A DNA stretch of 64,000 nucleotides from Calliphora vicina (lineage: Eukaryota; Arthropoda; Insecta; Diptera; Calliphoridae). Position 1 is the stretch's first letter; each line of letters begins with the position of its first letter. Of the stretch, positions 44,480 to 55,520 are shown piece by piece. The notes beneath the pieces are model-generated. The model made no database searches and was not told where the DNA came from. It worked only from the letters and a program-made list of their open reading frames with translations. A program made the position numbers and the translations under genes. Location of the stretch: positions 28,373,857 through 28,437,856 of the forward strand of contig NC_088781.1 of the NCBI RefSeq assembly GCF_958450345.1, in the 5' to 3' direction.

Positions 44480-45866
44480 CAGGAATTAGTCATTGGGGAA
44501 TATTCCATAGGACGCATTATTTATATTGGCTGATCTTTATACTCAAAACTGGTAAGGCATTCGAAGCCAAAGGATTTTATACCTATCAGCCTGTAGTCTG
44601 TTTCGTTAAATACTCTTGAGCGACTGATAGATCTTCATCTTAGAAGCAATATAGATAGCAACGCTCAGCACGCCTATCTCAAGGGAAAGCCTGTGGAGAG
44701 TGTACTGCATGAGGTTGTGGATTGCAATGAGCATGTCTTAGAGCATAGGGATTATACTTTAACTGCGTTTTTTGATATAGAGAGAGACTTTAATAACATT
44801 ATAATCGAGGCAATAAGAGAGTCGATAGTTGAACTCGGGGTTAAGGACTTTCTGGTGAGTTGGATAGTTTCGATGCTTGGTAGCAGGATTATCAACTCTA
44901 GCAATTCCCAGGATGGACTATTGTTTCGCCTGTTATAGTTACTAGCGGCGAACTCTATTCTCAAGATATTTGAATCTAAGAGTAGGAAGATAGTTGTGAT
45001 TCTGATGAAGGAAAGGTTTCTTTCGGAAATCAGCGAAATCATGCAGGCGGCTCAATGCGATCTCTCAACCTGGACCAAGGCAAAGGGGCTGGGTGTAAAC
45101 CCAACGAAAATAGAGTTAGTACTCTTTATCAGGAAATATGGGAGTTTTAAATTGCCGGAAAATCCCGGTCCACACTGCTAAACATTTGCTGCAAAACATT
45201 TTTAAATTCTCTTTTGAAACTGCATTCGTGTCGACACAATGATGTTTTTGCTTTTCAGTTTTTGACATTTCTGTACAGAACTCAACAAAAACTTCATGTA
45301 CATGAAACAGAGTACCCTTTTCCATTCCCTCTTCCCCTTTCATCAACAAACTCAAATGTTTTGCTGAAAATGTTTCACAGTCTGAATAAGTACAAATAGA
45401 CGGCGTTGGGCTTACGCTATCAAATGGAGAAAAGTATTTAGGGACCTTCCTTGTTAACAAATTATCATGGAAGAAGAATACTCAGTATAGGCTTAAAAAC
45501 GCCTCATGCATACTACACCTGCGGGAACTCTGTTGTTAAAAATTGAGGACTACTTGTGATTACTTATGGTTGTACAGTTTGGTGGGAGGCAATGATAAAA
45601 AGTAATTATAGGAAGATACTCAGTTAAGTTCAGAGATGTGCCTTCATTGGCATCACTGGTGCCATCTGTTGCACCCCTCAAGCAGCATTGGATATAATCC
45701 TTAACTTACTGCCAATTGAGAAATATGTGGCAAGTGTGGCCACTAGGAATTTGCATAGACTCTTTGAGTCTTCTCTGGTAAGACCATAGCGGGTAGGTCA
45801 GGATAGCATCCCTGCTGGGATTTCGGATCTTAGGGTAGACATCGATATGTCACCTCCAATTGACAT
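44480..45866 (+). pseudogene. LINE reverse transcriptase remnant (I/LOA-like), second copy
   Basis: A degraded non-LTR retrotransposon. LIFILKTGKAFEAKGF near 44,530 corresponds to the 'IPK.GK' start of the RT. QHAYLKGKPVESVLHEVVDC and YTLTAFFDIERDFNNIIIEA (44,665-44,810) hold the first catalytic block, where the family usually has F.DIE.AF. GLGVNPTKIELVLF is near 45,088. After an inserted MITE the frame resumes near 45,410 with KYLGTFLVNKLSWKKNTQYR, then ITGAICCTPQAALDI and LLPIEKYVASVATRNLHRLF. Several stops and the loss of the YADD region make it inactive. Same general LINE type as 29,052-30,515. Confidence 0.85.
45172..45383. mobile_element. MITE inside the LINE, about 210 bp
   Basis: ACTGCTAAACATTTGCTGCA and AAACATTT at the left are mirrored by the right end, read inward ACTGTGAAACATTTTCAGCA and AAACATTT. 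It separates two parts of the LINE coding sequence, and coding similarity resumes a short way to the right. CACTG-like tips would suit an hAT element, but I could not find an 8-bp duplication. Both strands have incidental frames of 61-114 codons across it. Confidence 0.6.
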
Positions 45867-46630
45867 TTTTCTAAAAAAATATTTTTTTTGCCAAATTTAT
45901 ATTTCTAAAACGACTGCGAGATTGCAAAGATGTTAAGCTTTACTTGAAGGTAATTTCATTGCGGAATTTCGTTTTTTTTTCAGTTTCAGTAAACTAAACG
46001 GCTTTTGAGTTACGCGAATATATGTTGTGCAACCTCCTCCATTTTCGAAATAAAGGTATATCTCGAAAATACGAGCTAAGCTAAAAAAACGGTTAGCACT
46101 ACTGAATTCAGCGTACCCGAATTAGTTTAAGCCGCTGGGTGCCCCTCTTGACAGAAAAAAAAGTCGCATCGCATCATAACATTTTTAATTCTATGTATAA
46201 ATTTCAAAATAATCAAAAAAACCTTCACCTGTAAAATTTGTGTTTTGTCGCTTACGATAATTTCGATATGAGAGCAATGAAATTACACATGGAATTAAAT
46301 TTGTACATATTGAATAAAAATATTGAAATTGATTTCAATAAATTACAGCTAATTCGACAGATGTGAATTCAATAATATGGCCGCTATCAACTGTCAAAGT
46401 TCGGAGGACCGTTTATATTGTTGGGAATCATTTTTTCAAAAACTTTAAATAATATTTGGGATACAGTAACGAATATTTTGATGAAACAGTAAACTGAAAT
46501 GACATACGAGTTGTATGCCACTGTTAGGATTAAACTCAAGACTTCAATAATAAAACGTTTAACGCAGTTTGCCTCTACTAAATAAAAACACGAACAACCC
46601 AATTTCGTCTCTTACTTTAGAGAGTTATTG
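45867..46630. other. Intergenic, no gene seen
   Basis: Slightly less AT-rich, unclassified sequence. No defined ends, no known domain. Confidence 0.45.
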
Positions 46631-46632
46631 TA

Positions 46633-47651
46633 GAGTAAGTTCGGGTAATGTGATATACCTATTTTTTATTTGACTATAATTTTTTTAATCTTAATTCGAT
46701 TAGAACAGTTTTCAGCTGGTGTTTTACTACAAGTGTTAGGTTTACATCCATGAAAGTAAAAAAGTCTTTTAAGTTCAAGTTTCAGAGAAATTTGGGAAAA
46801 AGAGAAAACTCCCATAAACAAGCCATTGAAAAAATTGGCGGGTAATGTGGTACACTATGTTATGCGGTTTGGTATACAATAAACCAAACCGCATAACCGA
46901 TACATAGTATTTTAATTTGTAAATGAGTTGCGTTTTATTAAAATCATCTTTAATGGATGCGATTAAAGTTGGCGGATGACCAAGCTTACCAGAATCTCCT
47001 CAATACATTATTCGCTTCGTAGGAGACATTGAATGACTGATGCGAAAAAAATTTCCATTTGTTGTTTCTAATAGCTCAGATAGCGTTCTTCAAATCTTCC
47101 GCTGCCCATTTTCATACTTCACATTTCTTTGGCATATTATGTGCTTGAAATTCTTTAGCTATACCACATTAGCTATTGAAGAACATATCGATGGCTTAAT
47201 ATAAAAAGGCCCTAGCTCGTGTTTTTTTGTAAGTCTAGATTTCCGTTTATTTCGATAAATGGTCCGATCATATATCACAATTAGCCAAAAAAAATCTCGA
47301 CTTAAAAAAACACGAGTTTGGGCTTTTTTATATTAAGCCATTCATATGTTCTTCAATAGCAAAATACTCCCATTTGACTTTAAAATTAAATTAATAAAGT
47401 TTAAAACACGTGATTGTAGAAAAAAAATTAATTTTTAACAGATCACAAAAAAAAGTCTACCATAAGATAATGCTGATTTTTTACAACTGACTATTTCCAT
47501 GACCTGCAAAAATGAAGTACACTCACCCAATGTGAATTTTCTGAGATCATAAAACTCTTAAGCTTGGTACCGCTACTTCCTATGCTCTTAGTTTTAGAGA
47601 AAAGCTGCTATACCATATTACCCGCCTATACCACATTACCCGAACTTACTC
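46633..47651. mobile_element. Tc1/pogo-type non-autonomous element with long TIRs
   Basis: GAGTAAGTTCGGGTAATGTG plus (A/G)TATA at the left is mirrored at the right, with one mismatch over about 25 bp. TA flanks both ends (46,631-46,632 and 47,652-47,653). The subterminal word GGGTAATGTGGTA recurs inside near both ends (46,840 and 47,615). A palindromic element sits inside. There is no transposase frame. Confidence 0.8.
47172..47360. mobile_element. Nested fold-back element, 189 bp
   Basis: GCTATTGAAGAACATAT at the left is mirrored by ATATGTTCTTCAATAGC at the right. Pairing continues through ATGGCTTAATATAAAAA, CACGTGTTTTTT-like and AGTC(T/G)AGATTT blocks, leaving a loop of about 50 bp. It lies inside the TA-flanked element and no exact target duplication was defined. 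Confidence 0.7.
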
Positions 47652-48358
47652 TATGTAAAATGTTAATGAAGTTTTCCAAAGGTGAAATCAAAAAAAATCA
47701 TTAAATCGGCCCAACCGTTTTCGCTGTAATTAATTAAGGCCACAAAAATAGCTGACAAATTTTTCAGAACCGATTCGATTTGTCCCTGAGTTACAACGTT
47801 GCCGTTTTACACCAAGTGTTACGTTATTCCAAACGAGAAAAATAATTTTTTTTTTTTAATTTTTTACTATTATTGTTATTAATATTTGAATGCATATTCT
47901 GAACAAAATACAAATAATTTAAGGCTTGTGCCATAAATTTACTTTATATTATTAAAATGTTTTTATAAATTAAATATTCAAATGTAACACTCATACTTGC
48001 TGACTATTTAGCAATTAATTTATAGTTATTGTAAAGAAAACGCATATAAATCATCCAAACTGAAATTAATTAATAAATATAAAATGTATTCATGCCATTT
48101 AGTTCAGAAAAAATAATAATTATTTAAAATTGTATTTTACAATATTAAAATACATACATAGCAAAATTGTCGGAATAAATAGACAAAATGGCGCTACTTT
48201 TGAGGTGGCTTAAATTTAAACTAAACACTGTAGTTTACGAGTTGTTTGGAAAAAAGTTGGAAAATATGATCACAGATTTTCCTTTAAATTATTAATTTAA
48301 TATTAAATATTTAAATCGGGCTATTCATTTAGAAATTACAGATTTTTTATGGTAGTTG

Positions 48359-48531
48359 TAAATGAATTTGTGTCATTTTCATAAATTTTTGGAATTTTTT
48401 TGCTTCAATATAATGGGTTAGTAGGGCAATTGCATTCGTTTCTGAGGTTAACCTACTACTACTACTAACCCATCATATTGTAGCAAAAAAAAAAATTCCA
48501 AAAATTTATGAAAATGCCACAAATTCATTTA
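48359..48531. repeat. Hairpin with arms of about 65 bp
   Basis: AAATGAATTTGTG, CATTTTCATAAATTTTTGGA and AATATAATGGGTTAGTAG on the left pair with their mirrored forms on the right (CTACTAACCCATCATATTG, TTCCAAAAATTTATGAAAATG, CACAAATTCATTT). The loop is about 40 bp and contains TACTACTACTAC. It could be a fold-back MITE or a hairpin RNA source. Confidence 0.75.
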
Positions 48532-49121
48532 AATATTGATATCATTAATTTGCCATCATAAACACACTGACATTATTATTTAATTAATATTTAAAAGAAA
48601 TTGAAAAACAACAAAAACATACATACATACTGCATCATAATATTGCTAAATAAATAGCATGGATAAATATGTATTTATTTATTTATCCACTAATTGAAAT
48701 TCAATAATATGACAAATCAAACAAAAAAAAAATAATAATAAAACAAAAGAATAAATGAATCAATGATAAAATAAATGATCGGGAATGTATTAAATAATAA
48801 ACAAAAAATTTAATTCCAAAGCTAAATTTTTTTTATTGCTATTTGTATCGTGAACAAAAACAAATTTAATGATTTTTAATATCCCCCCTTATACAAAAAC
48901 TCATGTTGTTCTCATTTCTCAACTCAAATGATTTTGATTATAATTTTTTCTGTTTTGTTCTGCTCCCCTAGTACAAGTGAGTGTTAATAATTTAAATTAT
49001 TTTAACTCAATGCAATTTAATGCAGATACAACAACTAAAACAAGAAGTAGTAAAAAGCAGGGATGGAATATGAAGATTTTGTATTGGTCAGATGATATAC
49101 AAAGATGGGAATTTAAAACAA
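48532..49121. other. Intergenic, no gene seen
   Basis: AT-rich with A-runs. Nothing recognised. Confidence 0.45.
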
Positions 49122-49822
49122 AACAAGTAAGAGAGCTATATTCGGCTGTGCCGAATCTTATATACCCTTCACCAAATTATACTACAAAATAACAATTTGA
49201 AATATTTTTAGCTAAACAAATTTTTTTTTTTTTCAGTTATTTTTTTCATTTTTTGGAAAAAAAATTTTTTCGAATAGTTTTTTTTAAATTTTTTTCTATT
49301 ATTTAGCGAAAAAAAAAATTTCCAATTGTTTTTTTAAATTTAAATTTTTTTTTTTTAAATTTTTGTTTTAAAATTTAAAATGTTTTTTTTTAATATTTAG
49401 CGAAAAAAAACTTTTGGTGAAAAAAATTTGAGTTAAAAAAATTTTGTTCCGATTTTGGCCCATTCTAGGTCCAACTTACTATGGTCTTATATACGTCGTT
49501 GCAAAGTCTTCATATTGATCCATATTGTCTATATTAATGACTTAGTAATCCAGACATAGATCAAAAATCGAGGTTGTCCTGGTTTATCCTTATATCTCAG
49601 CCATTTGTGGACCAATTTTCACGATTTTAAGTAGCAACTTAAGTTATTTGGGGGCTTCGGAATATTGATTTCAACAGACAGACAGACGGACATGGCTTAA
49701 TCGACTCCGCTATCTATAAGGATCCAGAATATATATACTTTATAGGTTCCGAAAATTATATTGTGGAAATTTCAAACGGAATGACAAACTTATATATACC
49801 CTTCTCACGAAGGTATAAAAAA
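49122..49822 (+). mobile_element. mini-me/DINE-like element (family 1), near complete
   Basis: The 5' block AACAAGTAAGAGAGCTATAT and hairpin TTCGGCTGTGCCGAA, then TATACCCTTCACCAAATTAT, are the cleanest in the window. The A/T homopolymer middle, the ACAGACAGACAGACGG core near 49,675, GGATCCAGAATATATATAC, and TATATACCCTTCTCACGAAGG with GTATAAAAA at the end follow. No target duplication is evident, as expected for Helentron-type insertion. Confidence 0.85.
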
Positions 49823-49896
49823 TAAATCAATCTTAACGGCAAATTTAATAAAAGGTGTAGGAAAGTTGAAAATTTAAAAGATATTGGTTGTATAAC

Positions 49897-50850
49897 TTGG
49901 GTGTATATTTTGAACGCGATTTCAGTTTTTAATAACTTATACGTCATTTTGTAATTTATTCTCAATTAGTTATTGAACATTATAGTATAAATGACAAAGT
50001 TTTTTTTGCTTCGAAAATATCGAATTTTGCGCTAACATAGCGTCATATGCGAGAAGTTTTGCTTTACTTCTTTAATTTGAATTAAAGTTCCGCTGAATCA
50101 CACCGATTGGTCACCGAAGCTTATGGTGAATGCGATCCATCGGTATCAATATGCAAGAGATGGTTTGTGCGGCTCAAAAGTGGTGATTTTGACACGGAAG
50201 AGAAAGATCACCTTGACCATCCAAAAATGTGCGAAGACCAAGAATTGGAGGCATTTCTTATATGAAGATTGTTGTCAAACTCAACAAGAGCATGCAAAAT
50301 CATTGGGAACTACTCAAGCAGTAATTTCAAAACGTTTGCGAGCAGAAGGATTCATTCAAAATGCAGGGAAATTGGGTGCCATATGATTTGAAGCCAAGAG
50401 AACTTTTGCATGTCCGAATTGCTGCTTGAATGCTATAATAGAAAATAATTTTTGCTCCGAATCATTACTTGCTGTGAAAACTGGATCCATTACGATAACC
50501 CGAAGCGTAAGAGATCGCATGTGAAGCCCGGCAACCAGCCGAATTGACACCAAAGACAAATATCCATGGCACTAAGGTAATGCTCTGGATTATGATCTGC
50601 TGAAATCTGACCATATCATCACACATGTGCTAGGCAACATGTTGAAATATCTGCTAAAAACTATTTGGAAAGATGTGGTTGGGAAGTTTTGCCTCACCAG
50701 CCTTATAGTCCAGATCTTGCCCCGCCCGACTGCTATTTGTTTCGATGGATGCAGAACGCTATATCTGGGTTACGCTTCACTTCAGAACAGAGTATCCGAA
50801 ATTGGCTTGATTCGTTCTTGGCCTCAAAAGATGAACAGTTCTTTTGGCTC
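49897..50850 (+). pseudogene. mariner element, dead (copy 2), longest transposase remnant
   Basis: The 5' tip is TTGGGTGTATATTTTGAACG. The transposase is the least damaged of the three copies: a HRSL.Y-like start near 50,105; KSGDFDTEEKDHLDHPK and the EDQELEAFL block (about 50,185-50,260); QEHAKSLGTTQAVISKRLRA (50,285-50,345); W.HYDNPKR near 50,480-50,510; PYSPDLAPPDCYLFRWMQNA (50,695-50,755), the second-aspartate region of mariner; and TSEQSIRNWLDSFLASKDEQ (50,780-50,840). Several frameshifts, a missing middle and no 3' tip make it inactive. Confidence 0.87.
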
Positions 50851-50875
50851 GGAATCGGAAAATGTCAAAAAGTAC

Positions 50876-51240
50876 TAGAGTGTCCAAAAAACCGGCAAAT
50901 TTGAAAAACCGGTTTCCGGTTTAACCGAAAGTGTGTTTTTGAAAAAACCGGTTTTTATTATTGTCTTTTAAAAAACCGGTTAAACGGTTTCGGTTTTTGT
51001 CTTCAAAAAAACCGGTTAACCGGTTTATATTAAATCTATCTTTATGCAATTATTTTATATCCTTTACCAAATGTTGTTACAATTTTCTATAAAATAAATC
51101 AATATTTTTAAAAATGGTATCAAAGTTTTTCATAAATGTGCTTTAGAAAATATATTTCATTACAAAAACCGAAACCGGTGGAGTTTACAAAGATGAAAAA
51201 ACCGGTTGAGCGGTTTTCGGTTTCGGTTTTGGATAATCTA
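50876..51240. mobile_element. hAT-type MITE, 365 bp, 8-bp target duplication AAAAGTAC
   Basis: The left tip TAGAGTGTCCAAAA and the right tip read inward, TAGATTATCCAAAA, are imperfect inverted repeats. AAAAGTAC lies exactly outside both ends (50,868-50,875 and 51,241-51,248). The inside is built from many copies of the palindrome AACCGGTT in forms such as AAACCGGTTTAACCG. No coding. It lies just past the mariner remnant. Confidence 0.88.
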
Positions 51241-51248
51241 AAAAGTAC

Positions 51249-53133
51249 TGAACAAACTGCAATACTACTGAATTTTCCTTCCCTGAATAAAAGAGAATGA
51301 AAAAAAAAATAATTTCATTTGTTTGTTGTTATTTTTTATATTTGGTTTGAATTGTTTGTTGTCGGGTGATTTAAATTGTTTTGTTTGTTTGTTAGATTTG
51401 TTGTTTTTGTTATTGTTGTTGGAGCAGCTCTCATTGTTTCATTTAATTTGATTTATTGTACTCATGTTTACAATTGCATTTGTTGTTTTATTAATTTCAA
51501 TACTATTTAACAAAGCAATGGTCGTAGAAAAGAGAGTTTGAAGCTTTCAATTTATATTTTTGGAAAATCCCATTAACTATACAAATTAATAGGTCTAAAA
51601 TAGTGTTTATAGGCCTTTAAAATCGGGAGAATCTTCCCACTTAAATAACCTTTTTGAAATGTTGATATAACTTTTGGATTATGGCTCTATATTAATGCGA
51701 AAAAAATTAAAGCTATAGGAAACAACATGAAACGTTGGACCTCATTTTATAAAACGAAACGTTTTGAAACGTAAGAAATTCACATGAAGAAAATTGGAAA
51801 ATGGTTTGAAACTTGAATATTTTCTATTTGTTTCGTTTTCTAAAATGAGTTACTTTATTTTACTGTAGAGTAAAACATATTCGTCTTTGATCGCAACATT
51901 ACTTTAACTATTTATTTAAAAAAACAAATTTTTGCAAATTTGTTGCTGGCTTCTGTTTGTTGTGATGCATTCATTCTCTTCACACAAAACTCATAAATCT
52001 TTAAAATTTATTATTTTAATACGCATTGCGCTTAAAGTTAGTAACTGCTAACGGAAAACTACTAAACAGAATTTCAAATTTGTTTCAAATATGTACTTAA
52101 AAAACAAAGACAACAAAACCAACAAATAACCAAAAAAAAAAACAAAACTATTATTTATATTCATAAATGCAAATAAATATATTTTCACATGGCATGCAAT
52201 TAATAGTTTTTTGAGTAAAATATCAACATTTAAATTTAGAAAATGTTTGTATGTAGTGTCTGTTGGAGAGATACAGTATTTTTTAGAATAAAATTAATCC
52301 TTGATTTATAGAAAGCGTAGCTTTAAATTTAAAGTGCAGCAAATTCTGGGTTTCCCTATATAGAACCAATAAAGGGGGTTTGGAAATTCAAAGGTTTAGG
52401 GGGTAAAAACGAGTAACCATGTAACTTCTAAACTAATACAGATTACAAAAACATTTGAAATACATCTTCATCTACTTATAAATTTAGTACTTTAGGTGAA
52501 ATACGAACCCTTTAGGGGAGAAAACGGGTAAAACTATGTTTTGGTACTTTTATGGCACCCTATGTATTCTTTATCCAATAAAAGTATAAATAAATTTTAA
52601 ATCGAATTCTTTACTTATCGTAACATAAAAAAATATAAATTTGGTACTTTTTGGAAATTCGAACAGTTAAGGGTTAAAAATTGCATTTATTGTTGGTACT
52701 TTGATTTTCTATAAATGGACATAGACATATGGATATCTTATTATGAGCTCCTACTACGATACTAATTTTTTTTATTTGAATACAATTTGTATCATCTCAA
52801 TGCGGACATAATAGTACCAAAAATGTGTTAAAACGGGAAATTATTGAGCCTAGTGTGATAAAATTATAAATATTGGTTCATCCAGTCATACAAAAATTAA
52901 CTAACAGGATGTTATTGGAACTCAATTGTGTAGATAGGTCCAAATCCATGTAAACAGTTTGATACTTTTTTAAAACAAATTGTTTTCTTTGGCACTAGAA
53001 CACAGATTTGAATCGTTTAAGAGTTGATTAAATCACAAAAAAAATCAGCAAACTTAAGTATTTTGAAATTTCAACCTTGACATGTGTTCAAGAGGGAAAA
53101 GTGAAATTGGTACGTTTTCTTCTAATGGTACTT
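51249..53133. other. Intergenic with recurring GGTACTTTT words
   Basis: No gene. The words GGTACTTTT or GGTACTTTTT recur at about 52,540, 52,640, 52,695 and 53,125, and again after the DINE insertion up to about 54,090. This may be a decayed tandem or dispersed repeat. A small hairpin MITE relative lies at 51,737-51,850. Confidence 0.4.
51737..51850. mobile_element. Short hairpin MITE, relative of 19,746
   Basis: GACCTCATTTTATAAAACG at the left and CGTTTTCTAAAATGAG at the right are inverted. The sequence between includes GCGTAAGAAATT-like and TGAAAATACTGG-like blocks shared with 19,746-19,861. Degraded; ends approximate. Confidence 0.5.
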
Positions 53134-53805
53134 TTTTATACCCTTCAACCTTAGTGGCAAGGGTATATATAAGTTTGTCATTCCGTTAGTAATTTCTACA
53201 TTTTTCATTCAAGACCCCACAAAATATATATATTCTGAATCGTTATAGATAGCGGAGTCGATATAGCCATGTCCGTCTGTCCTTCTGTGTGTTGAAATCA
53301 ACTTTCCGAAGACCCCAAATTACTTACAATATCTTCGAAATTCTTCCGGCTCGGTTGCTATTTAAAATCGGTCCACAAATGGCTGAGATATAAGGAAAAA
53401 ACCAGGACAACCACGATTTTTTACCTATATCTGGATTATTAAGCCATTAATATAGGACAATGATAGATATTTCAAAGACCTTTACAACGACGTATATAAG
53501 TTGGACCTACAATGGGTCAAAATCGGAAAAAATATTTTTTAACCCGAATTTTTTTTTTCACCAAGTTTTTTTCGCTAAATATTAAAAAAATAAAATTGAA
53601 AAATCAATACAAAAAAAAATTTAAAAAGAAAAATTTTTTTTTTTTTAAAAATTTAAAAAATCAATTCCAAAAAATTAAAAAACAACTTTGGAAAAAAAAA
53701 TAAATTTTGTTTACCTAAAAATATTTAAAATTTTTGTTTTGATGTATAATTTGGTGAAGGGTATATAAGATTCGGCACAGCCGAATATAGCTGTCTTACT
53801 TGTTA
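53134..53805 (-). mobile_element. mini-me/DINE-like element (family 1), near complete
   Basis: Minus orientation: TATACCCTTCAACCTTAGTGG at the left is the closing block. Then AGCGGAGTCGATATAGCC, a short GTCCGTCTGTCC core (reduced GTCY run), CGGCTCGGTTGCTATTTAAA, TCTATCATTGTCC, the A/T-rich middle, and GATTCGGCACAGCCGAATAT with CTTACTTGTT at the right. It is inserted inside a stretch with GGTACTTTTT words. Confidence 0.83.
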
Positions 53806-54093
53806 ATATTTTAAATTATTTAACTTATCGACATAAAAGTTAGCTGATATACTTCTGAGTGGTGTAAGAATTTAGCCCAGGGAACTGCTTAAAGTTATTA
53901 AGGACAAAGAGAGAGCAAAGGGAACTTTTTCTTATTTTTAATGGTACTTTTTGAATTTTCCATATTTATGAATTGAGAAACATTAAATTAAGGGAATTAA
54001 TGGTACTTTTTCTTTATTCTAAGCTGAGTATAATTGGAACTTACAAAGGGTTTTAAAGGTACTTTTTCATTATTCTAATAGTACTTTTTTAAT

Positions 54094-54205
54094 CAGCCCA
54101 ATTATGAATAAAAAATTCCGCATGAGTTTTTTCCCATTGAATTTGAATAGGAAAAATGAGAAAAGGGAATAAACTCCCGGGGAATTTTTATTCATAATTG
54201 GGCTG
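54094..54205. mobile_element. Hairpin MITE, CAGCCCAATTATGAATAAAA termini
   Basis: CAGCCCAATTATGAATAAAA at the left and the inverted form at the right (TTTTATTCATAATTGGGCTG). GGGAATAAACTCCCGGGGAA is mirrored less well inside. The total is about 112 bp. A half-copy is at 56,145-56,225. Confidence 0.7.
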
Positions 54206-54750
54206 AATACTTTATATTAACAAAATTTTTCTATTTGAATCACTATTTAGCGACTTATAGCCACTTTTATGTTTCAGCTAATTTTCTTTTGAAATATCGA
54301 TATTTGCTTGATTATAAGTGATCCTTTTTCTAGCAACGTTTATGTTTCAGTTCATTTTCACTTCACTACGATTGATCGGCGAAGAGCACCGAATTAGCTA
54401 GCTATTATATCACAATTATTTGTAAAACCTATCACATATGTTTATTTTCTTAATTTATATATTTTCATTCCAACTCGCCCAACGACCGTAAACTACTATT
54501 TACAATTAAGTTTTCAAATTGATCTTAAGCTCATGATCAATGAAATTTTGTATTTGCCCCAAGAAACGTTGAACTTGCAACCGAACTCTTATTTTCTTTA
54601 AAACTAACTTGGAAATATAAAAATAATAATATGCAGCTTAACAAAACATTTGACTTCATTTGGTGCTCAATAGACCATGACAATATGTAGTTTAATTTCT
54701 TATCTCTGATGTAATCGGTAAAAAATGTAAGAAAAAAAAAGAAATATTAA
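54206..54750. other. Intergenic, no gene seen
   Basis: AT-rich, unclassified. No features recognised. Confidence 0.45.
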
Positions 54751-55520
54751 AACAAGTAAGAAAGTATGGTCGGTCAAGCCCGACCATATAATACCCTACA
54801 CCAAGTAAATGAGTAAAAATATTTTTCTTTTAAAATATCAATAATTTATATTTTTGAGTGATTTTCGGAAGTGGGCCTTATATGGGAGCTATGACCAATT
54901 ATGGACCGATCACCATAAAATTAGGTCGTGTGATTTATGTCTATATTAAAGTTAACTATGTTGAATTTTGTGTGTATACCAACATTTTTAGCGATTTATG
55001 CACGTTAAAGTGATTTTCGGAAGCGGGTCTATATGGGAGCTATGACTAATTATGGACCGATCGTAATAAAATTTGGTGACATGAATTTTGTATATATAAA
55101 ACTTATTTGGAGCGAAATTTGTGTAGATACATAGATAAATTAAACATTTATGACCGATAAAGTTCAATTTCGAGGGGACATTTGTATGGGGGCTAGGTGA
55201 AATAATGAACCGATTTCAGCCAGTTTCAATAGGCTTGGTCCTTGGGCCGAAAAAGTAATATGTACCAAATTTGATCGAAATATCTTCAAAATTGCGACCT
55301 GTACTCTGCGCACAAGGTTTACATGGACAGCCAGCCAGCCAGCCAGCCAGCCAACCAGACGGACGGACGGACGGACGGACATCGTTTAATCGACTCAGAA
55401 AGTGATTCTAAGTCGATCGGTATACTTTAAGGTGGGTGTTAGACTAATAGTTTTGGGCGTTACAAACATCTGCACAAACGCATAATACCCTCCCCACTAT
55501 GGTGGTGTAGGGTATAAATA
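54751..55520 (+). mobile_element. mini-me/DINE-like element (family 2), copy 2
   Basis: AACAAGTAAGAAAGTATGG, hairpin GGTCGGTCAAGCCCGACC, then AATACCCTACACC. Long stretches with TATGGGAGCTATGACCAATT and CGGAAGTGGG repeat in degenerate form about three times. Then the core: (CAGC)n followed by (GGAC)n near 55,325-55,380, AATCGACTCAGAAAGTG, and the closing CCCACTATGGTGGTGTAGGG with TATAAATA. It matches 17,423-18,160 in inverted orientation almost throughout. Confidence 0.85.
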
